A stretch of DNA of 64,000 bases from Providencia rettgeri (lineage in GTDB: Bacteria; Pseudomonadota; Gammaproteobacteria; Enterobacterales; Enterobacteriaceae). Of this stretch, positions 10,225 through 23,169 are shown in pieces. Where the stretch lies: NCBI RefSeq assembly GCF_041075285.1, contig NZ_CP163512.1:3410001-3474000 (forward strand). The letters run 5' to 3'. Below the pieces are notes generated by a model. The model did not search any database and was not told the DNA's origin. It saw only the letters and a program-made list of their open reading frames with translations. The position numbers and the translations under genes are program-made. Positions within the stretch are counted from its first letter, which is position 1, and every line of letters starts with the position of its first letter.

Positions 10225-10254
10225 AAAAAAGGGAAACTCAGTTTCCCTTTTTTT
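10225..10254. terminator. Bidirectional terminator between OMP gene and rpmE
   Basis: GGGAAAC-TCA-GTTTCCC is flanked by A6 on the left and T7 on the right, so it can end transcription from both convergent genes. Confidence 0.85.
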
Positions 10255-10272
10255 CGCATTTCACAAGTTCGA

Positions 10273-10488
10273 TTATTTTTTAGAACCTGGGATGCTGAAA
10301 CGTTGGTTGAAGCGATCAACACGACCACCAGTCGCAACATCACGCTGTTTACCAGTGTAGAACGGGTGGCAGTTACCACAAACGTCCAGGTTCAGCGAAT
10401 GACCAGCAGTTGAATTAATTTTCATTACATTACCGCAAGAACAAGTTGCAGTAACTTCTTCGTATTTAGGGTGAATACCTTTTTTCAT
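10273..10488 (-). CDS. rpmE: 50S ribosomal protein L31 (zinc form)
   Basis: L31 bridges the two ribosomal subunits. The 71-residue protein carries the four zinc cysteines at positions 16, 18, 37 and 40 (CSCGN and CGNC), as in E. coli, so it is the zinc-requiring type and not the YkgM-like paralogue. The ATG at 10488 follows AGAGGTTCTCCC, and translation gives [11 protein letters not shown] as expected; a longer reading to 10545 has no support. It is divergent from priA. Confidence 0.97.
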   Translation of the reverse strand: MKKGIHPKYEEVTATCSCGNVMKINSTAGHSLNLDVCGNCHPFYTGKQRDVATGGRVDRFNQRFSIPGSKK

Positions 10489-10650
10489 GGGAGAACCTCT
10501 ATTAAGGCCGTGTCGCCATTCCAGCCCTAACGCCGGACACCACACGTCGTGTTGATTGAATTTAACGTATTGGTAAAATTAAGTACCAAAGGCGGCGGAT
10601 CATACAGAAATTCTATTTATTGCGCAATGAAAAACGCGTAAATTTTGTGA

Positions 10651-12906
<2,256 letters not shown>

Positions 12907-13258
12907 AGTATTACAGAATTTAAAGGGTCATTTTTACTTTGCTCTCGTTATGTTGTCGGTCTTCTTTCGCCTTTTCGCTTCCAGTTTATTGATATTGTGA
13001 ACTATCTGTTTTTTTTGCATAAAATGCCATATTTTGTGCAAATTTTATACAACTTGAGTTTCACTTATCCTTTAGCACCCTAAATTATTTTTGAAATTTG
13101 CGAAGCAGCTCTAAAAAATGATACGTGTCACACTTTTTATGCAAACTAGGTAACAGATATTATTGAGAATCCAATTAGAATAACTTCTAATCATAAATAA
13201 TGACGTACTTGCGCCATTCAAAAAAAGCAAACGATTAAATCAATCTAAGGAAGGCGTT
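12907..13258 (+). promoter_or_regulatory. priA-cytR intergenic region with possible CRP half-site
   Basis: No gene is present. AATGA-N6-TCACA at about 13120-13135 matches 8 of 10 conserved positions of the CRP consensus, which would fit a regulator of nucleoside catabolism. The match is weak, and no clear CytR operator was found. The last bases hold the ribosome site AAGGAAGG for cytR. Confidence 0.35.
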
Positions 13259-14287
13259 GTGGAAAGTAAAAAACACAATAACACGGCGACAATGAAAGAT
13301 GTTGCTAGTGCAGCGGGCGTTTCGACAGCGACTGTCTCTAGAACATTAATGAACCCTGAAAAGGTGTCCTTACAAACGCGCCAAAAAGTTGAACAAGCTG
13401 TTATGGATGTTGGCTACTATCCTCACAACTTGGCAAGAAGCTACAAGCGCAATGAATCAAAAACGATCCTTGTGCTGGTTCCCAATATCCGTGACCCATT
13501 TTTTAGTGATGTCGTCTGTGGCATTGAAGAAATCGCCGCCCAAGAAGGTTACTTTGTGCTGATTGGTGACTGCAAGCACCAAGAAAAACAAGAAAATGCC
13601 TTTATTAATCTGATTATTACCAAACAAATCGATGGCATGGTGTTATTGGGCTCAAATATTCCGTTCGATGTGTCAACTGAAGAACAAAAAAATCTACCAC
13701 CGATTGTCATGGCAAATGAGTTTGCCCCTGAATTAAAACTGCCTACAGTGCATATCGACAACTTAACCGCTGCATTTAATGCCACCCATTACCTTCAAAA
13801 ACAAGGCCATAAGCTGATCGCCTGTATTGCAGGGCCGTCTCATATGCCACTAAGCCAGTACCGTTTAGAAGGCTATAAAAAAGCGATGTTAAGAACAGGG
13901 GAAAAACTGCGTGATGAGTACATTATTCGCGGTGATTTTACCCATGAGGGTGGCGCTGAAGCGGTGAAAACCCTGCTATCACTCCCTGAACCGCCAACTG
14001 CGATTTTTTGCCATAGTGATATCATGGCGATTGGGGCAATGTGGCAAGCCAAAAAAATGGGATTAACCTTGCCTGATGATTTATCTTTTGTTGGTTTCGA
14101 TAACTTAGAGCAAGCAAAATATACCTTGCCCGCATTAACGACGATCAACCAACCTCGCGCAGAAATTGGTCATCATGCGATGCAATTGCTACTTGAACAA
14201 ATCCATGGCAATAATGTGACACCGGGTTCGCGTCTCCTAGATTCTGATTTAATCATCAGAGAGAGTACAAAAGCGCCTAAAAGCTAG
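13259..14287 (+). CDS. cytR: LacI-family repressor CytR
   Basis: CytR represses nucleoside uptake and catabolism genes together with CRP and is released by cytidine. It has 342 residues (E. coli 341). The N-terminal helix-turn-helix is ATMKDVASAAGVSTATVSRT at about 9-28, followed by the hinge and a periplasmic-binding-like domain containing VMANEFAPEL and FCHSDIMAIGA, near-identical to E. coli. Translation probably starts at GTG 13259 because AAGGAAGG precedes it and the E. coli protein has the same leader length; ATG at codon 11 would remove part of the HTH arm. Confidence 0.95.
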   Translation: MESKKHNNTATMKDVASAAGVSTATVSRTLMNPEKVSLQTRQKVEQAVMDVGYYPHNLARSYKRNESKTILVLVPNIRDPFFSDVVCGIEEIAAQEGYFVLIGDCKHQEKQENAFINLIITKQIDGMVLLGSNIPFDVSTEEQKNLPPIVMANEFAPELKLPTVHIDNLTAAFNATHYLQKQGHKLIACIAGPSHMPLSQYRLEGYKKAMLRTGEKLRDEYIIRGDFTHEGGAEAVKTLLSLPEPPTAIFCHSDIMAIGAMWQAKKMGLTLPDDLSFVGFDNLEQAKYTLPALTTINQPRAEIGHHAMQLLLEQIHGNNVTPGSRLLDSDLIIRESTKAPKS

Positions 14288-14360
14288 TCAAAATTGTTCA
14301 GGTTAAGTAACATGTTAGTCCAAATGATGACTAACAATTGATAACTAGTGAATTAATAGC

Positions 14361-15176
14361 GTGGCACAAAAAGATTATGTAGCTCGTGGGCGGTCATCCG
14401 CCCGTAAAAAAGGCAAAGGGAAATCAAAAAAAGCACAAGGGCTACCAATGACCACGTTGGTTGTTGCAGTGGCGATTGTTGTGCTATTTGTTGGCGGCCT
14501 GTTTTATATCACCCACAACAAAAAGGATGCGCCGCAGCCACAAATTGCCACGCCTTCAGCACCGCCGGGTAGCACGCTTCCGCCAAAACCAGAAGAGCGT
14601 TGGCGCTATATTAAAGAGTTGGAACGCCGCGGTGTTGACCTGCCAAGCACTCAGCAACCTAGCTCCAGCAACAATATTCTGCGTCCTTCTGATTTAACGC
14701 CAGAACAGCGTCAATTATTAGAGCAAATAGATTCAGATAGACGCCAACCTGTAACAAATTTGCAGGAGGTGCCGTCCAATGGCAGGCCTGTTCCACGTTC
14801 GCAAGTGATCATCAATGAACCCGCTCAACCTATTGAGCCCGTTCAGCGCAAGCCAATTATCAATACTGAACCGAAACCAGAAACTCGCCCTGCGGCACCA
14901 ATTACCTCCGTACAACCGGCAACGCCTGCGGAGCAAAAACCTGCAAATAACATGCAAAACATGTTAGTGCAATGTGGATCATTCCGTACCGCTGACCAAG
15001 CAGAGTCTGTTCGTGCAACATTAGCTTTTGCTGGAATTGAGAGTCGAGTAACCGCTAGTGGTGGCTGGCATCGGATCGTACTTGGCCCTTATTCCAAGTT
15101 AACAGCAGAAAAAATGCGCGACCGAGCAGCAAGTGTTGGTGTCTCAGGTTGTATTCTTCGTGCATCAGGGGGTTGA
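14361..15176 (+). CDS. ftsN: Cell division protein FtsN
   Basis: FtsN is a bitopic inner-membrane protein that triggers septal peptidoglycan synthesis through FtsA and FtsQLB. The sequence begins MAQKDYVARG with a basic cytosolic tail that binds FtsA, has one membrane segment at about 31-50, and a long proline-rich periplasmic linker. It ends with a SPOR domain at about 197-271 that binds denuded glycan strands; two cysteines there (VQCGSF and SGCIL) match the structural disulfide of E. coli. The length is 271 residues (E. coli 319), the difference being in the linker. The start is GTG at 14361. Its stop codon lies inside the sigma-32 promoter of hslVU. Confidence 0.95.
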   Translation: MAQKDYVARGRSSARKKGKGKSKKAQGLPMTTLVVAVAIVVLFVGGLFYITHNKKDAPQPQIATPSAPPGSTLPPKPEERWRYIKELERRGVDLPSTQQPSSSNNILRPSDLTPEQRQLLEQIDSDRRQPVTNLQEVPSNGRPVPRSQVIINEPAQPIEPVQRKPIINTEPKPETRPAAPITSVQPATPAEQKPANNMQNMLVQCGSFRTADQAESVRATLAFAGIESRVTASGGWHRIVLGPYSKLTAEKMRDRAASVGVSGCILRASGG

Positions 15177-15200
15177 AAAATACCATCCCCCACCCCATCT
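15172..15200 (+). promoter_or_regulatory. Sigma-32 heat-shock promoter of hslVU
   Basis: GTTGAAA at 15172-15178 and CCCATCT at 15194-15200, 15 bases apart, match the sigma-32 consensus CTTGAAA/CCCATNT almost fully. The -35 element covers the ftsN stop codon (15174-15176). Transcription would start near 15207, leaving a leader of about 136 bases. Confidence 0.85.
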
Positions 15201-15247
15201 ACTGTTTTAGCGCACTCATGAGCGGTTATTTTTGTCTTCAACTTAAT

Positions 15248-15290
15248 CCAAGTGATAGTTAACCAACAACTATCACTTGGGTTTTGTCTC
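15248..15290 (+). terminator. Strong hairpin in the hslVU leader / ftsN terminator
   Basis: A perfect 13-base-pair stem (15248-15260 with 15268-15280, loop AACCAAC) is followed by GTTTTG. It lies after ftsN but also downstream of the sigma-32 promoter, so it can act as the ftsN terminator and as a 5' structure in the hslVU message. Confidence 0.7.
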
Positions 15291-15342
15291 TTGAAAATAA
15301 AACTCAACTGCATTTTTTTGTAATAAAACCAGGGGCTAACTC

Positions 15343-15873
15343 ATGACAACAATCGTAAGTGTTCGCCGTAATGGCCAGGTCGTAATCGGTGGTGATGGAC
15401 AGGCGACGATGGGTAATACCGTCATGAAAGGCAATGTCCGCAAAGTTCGCCGTCTTTATAATGACAAAGTCATTGCCGGATTTGCCGGTGGCACCGCAGA
15501 CGCATTCACGCTTTTTGAACTGTTCGAACGTAAACTCGAATTGCACCAAGGTCATTTAACCAAAGCGGCCGTTGAACTCGCCAAAGATTGGCGTACAGAC
15601 CGTATGCTACGCAAGCTTGAAGCACTGCTTGCCGTCGCAGATGAACACACCTCTCTCATCATTACAGGTAATGGTGACGTAGTTCAGCCAGAAAACGATT
15701 TAATCGCTATCGGTTCAGGTGGTCCATATGCGCAATCTGCCGCACGTGCACTATTAGAAAATACAGATTTAAGTGCCAAAGAAATTGCTGAAAAAGCGCT
15801 CGCTATCGCTGGCGATATCTGTATTTACACCAACCATAATGTCAACTTTGAAGAAATTTCTTCAAAATCATAA
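15343..15873 (+). CDS. hslV: ATP-dependent protease subunit HslV (ClpQ)
   Basis: HslV is the proteolytic double hexamer of the HslVU heat-shock protease. It is an N-terminal-nucleophile hydrolase: after Met removal the second residue Thr (MTTIVSVRR) becomes the catalytic base and nucleophile. [11 protein letters not shown] and the GSGG loop at about 125-128 are typical of the family. The 176 residues equal the E. coli length. It is cotranscribed with hslU, 11 bases downstream, from the sigma-32 promoter at 15172. Confidence 0.98.
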   Translation: MTTIVSVRRNGQVVIGGDGQATMGNTVMKGNVRKVRRLYNDKVIAGFAGGTADAFTLFELFERKLELHQGHLTKAAVELAKDWRTDRMLRKLEALLAVADEHTSLIITGNGDVVQPENDLIAIGSGGPYAQSAARALLENTDLSAKEIAEKALAIAGDICIYTNHNVNFEEISSKS

Positions 15874-15884
15874 GGATTGTTAGT

Positions 15885-17219
15885 ATGTCCGAAATGACTC
15901 CACGCGAAATTGTCAGCGAACTCGACAATCATATTATTGGCCAGCACAAAGCCAAACGTTCTGTTGCCATTGCCCTGCGTAACCGCTGGCGCCGTATGCA
16001 ATTAAACGAGGTGTTACGCCATGAAGTCACACCTAAAAATATTCTGATGATTGGTCCAACAGGGGTGGGAAAAACTGAAATTGCTCGCCGTCTTGCAAAA
16101 TTAGCCAATGCACCATTTATCAAAGTTGAAGCGACAAAATTTACTGAAGTGGGTTATGTGGGTAAAGAGGTCGACTCAATTATTCGTGATTTAACCGACT
16201 CCGCCGTAAAAATGGTGCGTTTACAATCCATTGAAAAAAACCGCTACCGTGCGGAAGAAATGGCAGAAGAGCGCATTCTTGATGTTCTGATCCCACCGGC
16301 AAAAAATAATTGGGGGCAATCGGAACCAGTTGATGAGCAATCACCCGCACGTCAAGGATTCCGTAAAAAATTACGTGAAGGCCAATTAGACGACAAAGAA
16401 ATTGAAATTGAAGTATCTGCTGCGCCAATGGGGGTTGAAATTATGGCTCCTCCGGGCATGGAAGAGATGACCAACCAATTGCAATCCATGTTCCAAAACT
16501 TAGCAGGGCAAAAACAGAAACCTCGGAAGATGAAAATCAAAGAGGCATTCAAACTGCTGGTGGAAGAAGAAGCCGCTAAGCTAGTTAACCCAGAAGAGTT
16601 AAAAGAACAAGCCATCGAAGCTGTTGAGCAAAATGGTATCGTATTTATCGATGAGTTCGACAAAATCTGTAAACGCGGTGGACAAACTTCAGGTCCTGAT
16701 GTCTCTCGTGAAGGGGTGCAACGTGACTTACTGCCACTCATTGAGGGCTGCACTATTTCGACTAAGCACGGTATGGTGAAAACTGACCATATCCTGTTTA
16801 TTGCTTCCGGTGCGTTCCAAGTCTCGAGCCCATCAGATTTGATCCCGGAATTACAGGGACGTCTGCCAATCCGTGTTGAGCTACAAGCGCTAACGACTGA
16901 AGATTTTGTGCGGATCTTAACCGAACCAAACGCCTCTTTAACGGAACAATATAAAGCGCTAATGGCGACTGAAGGGGTGAATATTGAATTCACCGCTGAT
17001 GGTATTCGTAAGATTGCTGAATCTGCATGGCAAGTGAATGAGTCCACCGAAAACATTGGTGCACGCCGCTTGCATACTGTGCTTGAGCGCTTAATGGAGG
17101 ACATCTCTTTTGATGCGAGCGACCGTAGCGGTCAAACCATCCAAATTGATGCACAATACGTGAAACAGCACTTAGATGAGCTGGTTGCGGACGAAGACTT
17201 GAGCAGATTTATTTTATAA
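15885..17219 (+). CDS. hslU: HslU unfoldase ATPase (ClpY)
   Basis: HslU is the AAA+ hexamer that unfolds substrates and threads them into HslV. It has 444 residues. Walker A GPTGVGKT is at 57-64, Walker [10 protein letters not shown] at 252-260, the pore loop is GYVG (about 90-93), and the I domain between carries the usual charged insertion. The C-terminal LSRFIL inserts between HslV subunits to activate them. It is the second gene of the hslVU operon and has its own terminator. Confidence 0.98.
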   Translation: MSEMTPREIVSELDNHIIGQHKAKRSVAIALRNRWRRMQLNEVLRHEVTPKNILMIGPTGVGKTEIARRLAKLANAPFIKVEATKFTEVGYVGKEVDSIIRDLTDSAVKMVRLQSIEKNRYRAEEMAEERILDVLIPPAKNNWGQSEPVDEQSPARQGFRKKLREGQLDDKEIEIEVSAAPMGVEIMAPPGMEEMTNQLQSMFQNLAGQKQKPRKMKIKEAFKLLVEEEAAKLVNPEELKEQAIEAVEQNGIVFIDEFDKICKRGGQTSGPDVSREGVQRDLLPLIEGCTISTKHGMVKTDHILFIASGAFQVSSPSDLIPELQGRLPIRVELQALTTEDFVRILTEPNASLTEQYKALMATEGVNIEFTADGIRKIAESAWQVNESTENIGARRLHTVLERLMEDISFDASDRSGQTIQIDAQYVKQHLDELVADEDLSRFIL

Positions 17220-17264
17220 TCTTATTAATTATCAGGTTTTCATGTATCCTTAATATACATTGGC

Positions 17265-17295
17265 TAAAGTGCAGCTTTTATCGCTGCACTTTTTC
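17265..17295 (+). terminator. hslU terminator
   Basis: AAAGTGCAGC and GCTGCACTTTTT form a stem with a seven-base loop and a U-rich tail. Confidence 0.85.
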
Positions 17296-17389
17296 TATGA
17301 AATATTCAGCCCATTGCATAGAATATACTCAGGTATTTTTCCATGCGATGGGTTATTACATTTTTAAGTACGCATCTCAAAGAGTTTGA

Positions 17390-18328
17390 ATGATAGGTAA
17401 TTGCATGCAGCCGACATCCACAACAATAAGTCGTAAACAAGCTTGGATTGAAAGTCTTCGCCCTAAAACCCTGCCTCTCGGGGTTATCGCCATAGTCACT
17501 GGCTCTGCACTCACCTACCTGACGGGTAACTTTAAATGGCCTGTCGCCTTGCTTGCACTGATTACAGCCGGCCTACTACAGATTTTATCTAACCTCGCGA
17601 ATGATTACGGCGATGCAGTAAAAGGCTCAGACACCGCTGAACGTATTGGGCCACTACGTGGAATGCAAAAAGGGGTTATTACCCAAGCGGACATGAAAAA
17701 GGCACTGAAACTCAATATTGCCGCTGTCTGCCTATCTGGGTTATTGTTAATCATTGTTGCCTGTGAAAAGCCTGAAGATGCTTTTGGCTTTCTTGCCCTT
17801 GGTCTGGTGGCGATTGTCGCCGCTATTACCTATACCGTGGGTAAAAAACCGTATGGTTATCTGGGGTTAGGCGATATTTCTGTTTTAATTTTCTTTGGTT
17901 GGCTAAGTGTGATTGGCACCTATTATTTGCAAGCCAATACGTTCAACATCATCACCGTACTCCCAGCTACCGCATGTGGGCTGCTTTCTGTCGCCGTATT
18001 AAACATCAATAATATGCGTGATATCGAAAATGATATCAAAGCAGGAAAAAACACCTTAGCCGTTCGTTTAGGGCCACAAGGTGCGCGCATTTATCATGCA
18101 ATAATCATTATCGTTGCCATCCTATGTTTAGTGATGTTCAAGCTTACCTACCTATCAGGTTGGAGCGGCTGGTTATTTCTATTTGCCGTTCCTATGCTGC
18201 TCAATCACCTTCGTCGTGTTGTGACCGACCCGACTCCCGAAGGGATGAGACCCCTCCTTGAAAACATGGTCAAAGCAGCACTGGTAACGAACGTTTTATT
18301 CGCTATTGGCGTGGTAATGAGCAAATAA
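17390..18328 (+). CDS. menA: 1,4-dihydroxy-2-naphthoate prenyltransferase
   Basis: MenA attaches the octaprenyl chain to 1,4-dihydroxy-2-naphthoate in menaquinone synthesis; it is a polytopic inner-membrane UbiA-family enzyme. The Asp-rich motif NDYGDAVKGSD and the second motif NINNMRDIENDIKAGK are present, as are about eight to nine hydrophobic segments. The protein has 312 residues from this ATG, or 307 from the ATG at 17405, which better matches the E. coli N-terminus; neither has a decisive ribosome site. It lies between hslU and rraA as in E. coli. Confidence 0.94.
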   Translation: MIGNCMQPTSTTISRKQAWIESLRPKTLPLGVIAIVTGSALTYLTGNFKWPVALLALITAGLLQILSNLANDYGDAVKGSDTAERIGPLRGMQKGVITQADMKKALKLNIAAVCLSGLLLIIVACEKPEDAFGFLALGLVAIVAAITYTVGKKPYGYLGLGDISVLIFFGWLSVIGTYYLQANTFNIITVLPATACGLLSVAVLNINNMRDIENDIKAGKNTLAVRLGPQGARIYHAIIIIVAILCLVMFKLTYLSGWSGWLFLFAVPMLLNHLRRVVTDPTPEGMRPLLENMVKAALVTNVLFAIGVVMSK

Positions 18329-18447
18329 TCTGCGTTATTTGACTAATTTTTGACTTTTCCCGTCTATTTTTAGGCGGGGAATTTTGCCAAGTGCGGTTCA
18401 AAAGGGATATACTGATATTCTCTTGCAGCAAAAAAGACCTAAATCCT

Positions 18448-18966
18448 ATGAAATATGATACTTCCGAACTCTGCGATATATACCAAGAAAGCGTTAACGT
18501 GGTAGAACCTCTTTTCTCCAACTTTGGTGGACGTACTTCATTTGGCGGTCAAATCATTACAGTGAAGTGCTTTGAAGATAACGGCCTTCTGTATGATTTG
18601 CTGGAAGAAGAAGGCGCAGGCCGTATTCTGCTAGTCGATGGCGGTGGTTCTGTTCGTAAGGCGCTGATCGATGCTGAAGTGGCAAGGCTAGCCGTTGATA
18701 ACCACTGGGAAGGTATTGTGGTTTATGGTGCCGTGCGCCAAGTTGATACCCTAATGGAACTGGATCTTGGGATCCAAGCTATCGCTGCGATACCCGCAGG
18801 CTGCCCTGATGAAGGTATCGGTGAAAGCGATATCCGCGTTAACTTTGGTGGCGTAACGTTCTTTTCGGGTGATTATCTGTATGCTGATAATACAGGGATC
18901 ATTTTGTCTGAAGAGCCCCTCACTGACAACGGTGATGACGACTTTAACGACATTATCGACGAATAA
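18448..18966 (+). CDS. rraA: Ribonuclease E activity regulator RraA
   Basis: RraA is a cytosolic trimer that binds RNase E and slows mRNA decay. The sequence from [13 protein letters not shown] is nearly identical to E. coli, with the conserved [15 protein letters not shown] and [18 protein letters not shown]. It has 172 residues against 161 in E. coli; the extra is an acidic tail (about [13 protein letters not shown]). I start at 18448, since the in-frame extension to 18391 has no family support. Confidence 0.95.
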   Translation: MKYDTSELCDIYQESVNVVEPLFSNFGGRTSFGGQIITVKCFEDNGLLYDLLEEEGAGRILLVDGGGSVRKALIDAEVARLAVDNHWEGIVVYGAVRQVDTLMELDLGIQAIAAIPAGCPDEGIGESDIRVNFGGVTFFSGDYLYADNTGIILSEEPLTDNGDDDFNDIIDE

Positions 18967-18990
18967 CCTTCACAAATACAAGAATCGATA

Positions 18991-19018
18991 AATAAGGGCA
19001 ATCGCCCTTATTTTTTTG
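18991..19018 (+). terminator. rraA terminator
   Basis: AATAAGGGC and GCCCTTATT form a stem with a short loop and a T7 tail. Confidence 0.9.
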
Positions 19019-19090
19019 TCATTAAGCAGATGCTCGTTTCTGTTTACAACAGGTACAGCAATGATTGAATTCGAAGATACTCATAAAAAT

Positions 19091-19116
19091 AAAAAAGGCC
19101 ACATTAATAGTGACCT
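19091..19116 (-). terminator. Probable zapB terminator, beyond the ERIC array
   Basis: On the minus strand AGGTCAC pairs with GTGGCCT (one G-U pair) around TATTAAT and is followed by T6. It is the first terminator-like structure downstream of zapB, more than 900 bases from its stop, so the whole ERIC array may be transcribed as a zapB 3' tail. Confidence 0.6.
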
Positions 19117-19162
19117 GATTTAAAATCAGTTTTCCGTAAATAATCCACATCATTCCTCTATT

Positions 19163-20044
19163 CTATATAGTTCGTTTCGTAGGTAGGCGGTAAGCGAGGC
19201 TAGCCCAAGGAGCATACATCAGTATGTGACTTGAGTAGCTGAGTGCAACCAACACCCCTACAAAGTGAAATATGACGAGGAAATTACTCTATATAGTTCG
19301 TTTCGTAGGTAGGCGGTAAGCGAGACTAGCCCAAGGAGCATACATCAGTATGTGACTTGAGTAGCTGAGTGCAACCAACACCCCTACAAAGTGAAATATG
19401 ACGAGGAAATTACTCTATATAGTTCGTTTCGTAGGTAGGCGGTAAGCGAGACTAGCCCAAGGAGCATACATCAGTATGTGACTTGGGTAGCCGAGTGCAA
19501 CCAACACCCCTACAAAGTGAAATATGACGAGGAAATTACTCTATATAGTTCGTTTCGTAGGTAGGCGGTAAGCGAGACTAGCCCAAGGAGCATACATTAG
19601 TATGTGACTTGGGTAGCCGAGTGCAACCAACACCCCTACAAAGTGAAATATGACGAGGAAATTACTCTATATAGTTCGTTTCGTAGGTAGGCGGTAAGCG
19701 AGACTAGCCTAAGGAGCATACATCAGTATGTGACTTGAGTAGCTGAGTGCAACCAACTCCCCTACAAAGTGAAATATGATGAGGAAATTACTCTATATGG
19801 TTCGTTTCGTAGGTAGGCGGTAAGCGAGGCTAGCCCAAGGAGCATACATCAGTATGTGACTTGAGTAGCTGAGTGCAACCAACTCCCCTACAAAGTGAAA
19901 TATGACGAGGAAATTACTCTATATAGTTCGTTTCGTAGGTAGGCGGTAAGCGAGACTAGCCCAAGGAGCATACATCAGTATGTGACTTGGGTAGCCGAGT
20001 GCAACCAACACCCCTACGAAGCGAAATATGACGAGGAATTTAGA
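19163..20044 (+). repeat. Tandem array of seven 126-bp ERIC-like repeats
   Basis: Seven contiguous units begin at 19163, 19289, 19415, 19541, 19667, 19793 and 19919, each exactly 126 bases. They differ by only a few substitutions. Each unit has the ERIC layout: GTAGGTAGGCGGTAAGCGAG, a central inverted repeat GGAGCATACATCAGTATGTG, then CAACCAACACCCCTAC and a GTGAAATATGACGAGG tail. The array has no ORF of its own and its last unit runs into the zapB stop codon (20040-20042). Single ERIC copies are common in enterics; a seven-fold head-to-tail run is not. Confidence 0.95.
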
Positions 20045-20279
20045 CTTCTTCCATCTTGCCTAACAACGTACGTAACCTCTCCTGCCAAGCTTGCTGTTCT
20101 TGCTTCAGTTGCTCATTTTCACGCACGAGTGAATCAGTTCCTGATTTTGCCGTTTCTAATTCTTGGCTTAATGCACTGTTTTTATCTTTTAGTTCGTCGA
20201 TTTCCATTTGTAACAAGGTAATTGTATCAATCGCTTGTTGGACTTTGGATTCGAGTTTCTCAAATACTTCAAATGACAT
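20040..20279 (-). CDS. zapB: Cell division protein ZapB
   Basis: ZapB is a small coiled-coil protein that joins the Z ring through ZapA and links it to MatP at the chromosome terminus. The 79 residues match E. coli in length and sequence ([20 protein letters not shown], and [15 protein letters not shown] at the end), with heptad repeats throughout. The ATG at 20279 follows GGGAGACCAGAAAC; an upstream extension to 20324 is unlikely. The ERIC array begins at its stop codon. Confidence 0.95.
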   Translation of the reverse strand: MSFEVFEKLESKVQQAIDTITLLQMEIDELKDKNSALSQELETAKSGTDSLVRENEQLKQEQQAWQERLRTLLGKMEEV

Positions 20280-20442
20280 GTTTCTGGTCTCCCTTATCAG
20301 CTTTAACACGATTGTAAGTAGCATGATCCTCTGTGTCCAGTTTCTTCCTTCTGATCCCGCATATCGTTATGATAAAAACACTGGTCTGATCACATAGCAA
20401 AGGTCGATTCCGTCACTATTTTTGTTTGTTTTTTTTCGCTTT

Positions 20443-20502
20443 AGTGATGCAACACGCATTTTTCAATTTCGATATTTCTCGTTTATGTTCTTTAACGATA
20501 AA
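20443..20502 (+). promoter_or_regulatory. Putative CRP and GlpR sites upstream of glpF
   Basis: AGTGA-TGCAAC-ACGCA at 20443-20458 agrees with the CRP consensus at seven of ten positions. TTATGTTC-TTT-AACGATAA at 20484-20502 resembles the GlpR operator (ATGTTCGATAACGAACAT type). Both lie upstream of glpF, as expected for glycerol genes induced by glycerol-3-phosphate and subject to catabolite control. Confidence 0.5.
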
Positions 20503-20583
20503 TTTACAGGTAGGGGTTTTCAACTAGAAAATCTTAACTTAAAAAACATTACAATAATTTTCATTTTCGTAGGATAGAAACAT

Positions 20584-21444
20584 ATGAGCCAAATGACCTC
20601 AACATCTCTCACAGGTCAGTGCATTTCGGAATTTTTAGGGACCGCACTGCTTGTATTTTTTGGTTTAGGTTGTGTTGCCGCCGTCAGGATAGCAGGGGCA
20701 CAGCTTGGCCTCTGGGAAATCAGTGTTATTTGGGGGTTCGGCGTTGCTTTAGCTGTTTACCTCACCGCGGGTATCTCAGGCGCTCACCTTAATCCGGCAG
20801 TGACCCTCGCGCTATGGCTATTTGCTTGCTTTGATAAACGCAAAGTTGTGCCGTATATCATTGCGCAAATGCTGGGCGGTTTTTGTGCCGCTGCATTGGT
20901 TTATTCCATGTACTCCCCTGTTTTTTTCGATTACGAACAAGTTCACCACATTATCCGTGGTACACAAGAAAGCTTATTCACCGCAGGGGTGTTCTCGACT
21001 TACCCTGCTCCACAAATTAGTGTGTTCCACGCATTCTTTATTGAAGTCGTCATCGCGGCAATTCTCGTTTGCTTAATCTTAGGTTTAACGGATGATGGCA
21101 ACGGTGTTCCTCGTGGCCCACTCGCTCCACTGTTAATTGGTATCTTAATCGCGGTTATTGGCGGTTCATTTGGTCCTCTGACAGGTTTCGCCCTCAACCC
21201 AGCACGGGATTTCGGGCCTAAAGTTGTCGCTTATCTGGCAGGATGGGGCGATATCGCCTTTACCGGTGGTCGCGATATTCCCTATTTCCTTGTCCCATTG
21301 ACAGCACCGATTGTCGGTGGTCTGCTAGGGGCCTTCGGTTATCGCAAATTAATCGGTCGCCACTTACCATGTATGGTATGTGAAGAAGAGACCAAAGCAG
21401 AAAAATTATCCGTCAAAAAACCAAAATCCTCGGAACAGGCTTAA
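20584..21444 (+). CDS. glpF: Glycerol uptake facilitator (aquaglyceroporin)
   Basis: GlpF is an inner-membrane channel for glycerol. Both half-helix signatures are present: GAHLNPAV (Asn70) and FALNPARDFGP (Asn205, with Arg208 in the selectivity filter), and Trp50 fits the E. coli filter tryptophan. Six membrane helices can be read. The length is 286 residues (E. coli 281). It is the first gene of the glpFK operon, with glpK three bases after its stop. Confidence 0.97.
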   Translation: MSQMTSTSLTGQCISEFLGTALLVFFGLGCVAAVRIAGAQLGLWEISVIWGFGVALAVYLTAGISGAHLNPAVTLALWLFACFDKRKVVPYIIAQMLGGFCAAALVYSMYSPVFFDYEQVHHIIRGTQESLFTAGVFSTYPAPQISVFHAFFIEVVIAAILVCLILGLTDDGNGVPRGPLAPLLIGILIAVIGGSFGPLTGFALNPARDFGPKVVAYLAGWGDIAFTGGRDIPYFLVPLTAPIVGGLLGAFGYRKLIGRHLPCMVCEEETKAEKLSVKKPKSSEQA

Positions 21445-22974
<1,530 letters not shown>

Positions 22975-23006
22975 TTATCAATTAAACATTGGGCTCGTTG
23001 ATGCAA

Positions 23007-23028
23007 AGGCGGTACTTCGGTACCGCCT
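23007..23028 (+). terminator. glpK terminator hairpin 1
   Basis: AGGCGGTAC-TTCG-GTACCGCCT is a nine-base-pair stem capped by a stable UUCG-type tetraloop. No U run follows; the repeat at 23032 begins four bases later. An exact second copy lies at 23170-23191. Confidence 0.7.
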
Positions 23029-23031
23029 GAG

Positions 23032-23169
23032 GTTGTTGACAAAGTGGGATAAAAACGTGGTTTTTCCCACTTTGTGTTATTAGGCGAAAATCAATATATT
23101 GATTTTCCTAGTTTATTTTCAAAACCTATCCAATCTGCCGCCAAACATTTTATGTTTGTCAGCAGTCTG
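23032..23169 (+). repeat. Structured intergenic repeat, copy B, behind glpK
   Basis: This 138-base element is the second copy of the repeat at 801-931 (which is on the other strand), in the same sense relative to the upstream gene. Its parts are GTTGTTGAC, an 11-base-pair hairpin ACAAAGTGGGA/TCCCACTTTGT, the palindrome AAAATCAATATATTGATTTT, a conserved linker with AAACCTATCCAA, a hairpin CAAACAT-TTT-ATGTTTG, and the end CAGTCTGA. It sits between two identical UUCG hairpins. Changes between copies fall mainly in loops. No ORF is present. Confidence 0.85.

Noticed and set aside
10273..10545. 90-residue version of L31
   Set aside because: The extra N-terminus has no counterpart in the family; ATG 10488 gives the standard protein.
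16352..17104. Long minus-strand reading (250 codons) opposite hslU
   Set aside because: It mirrors hslU codons and has cysteine- and serine-rich noise; hslU is certain.
19163..20044. CRISPR array
   Set aside because: Units are 126 bases and contiguous, without spacers, and match the ERIC layout; no cas gene is present.
19982..20221. Plus-strand reading of 79 codons across zapB
   Set aside because: It lies half in the ERIC array and half antisense to zapB, with no family features.
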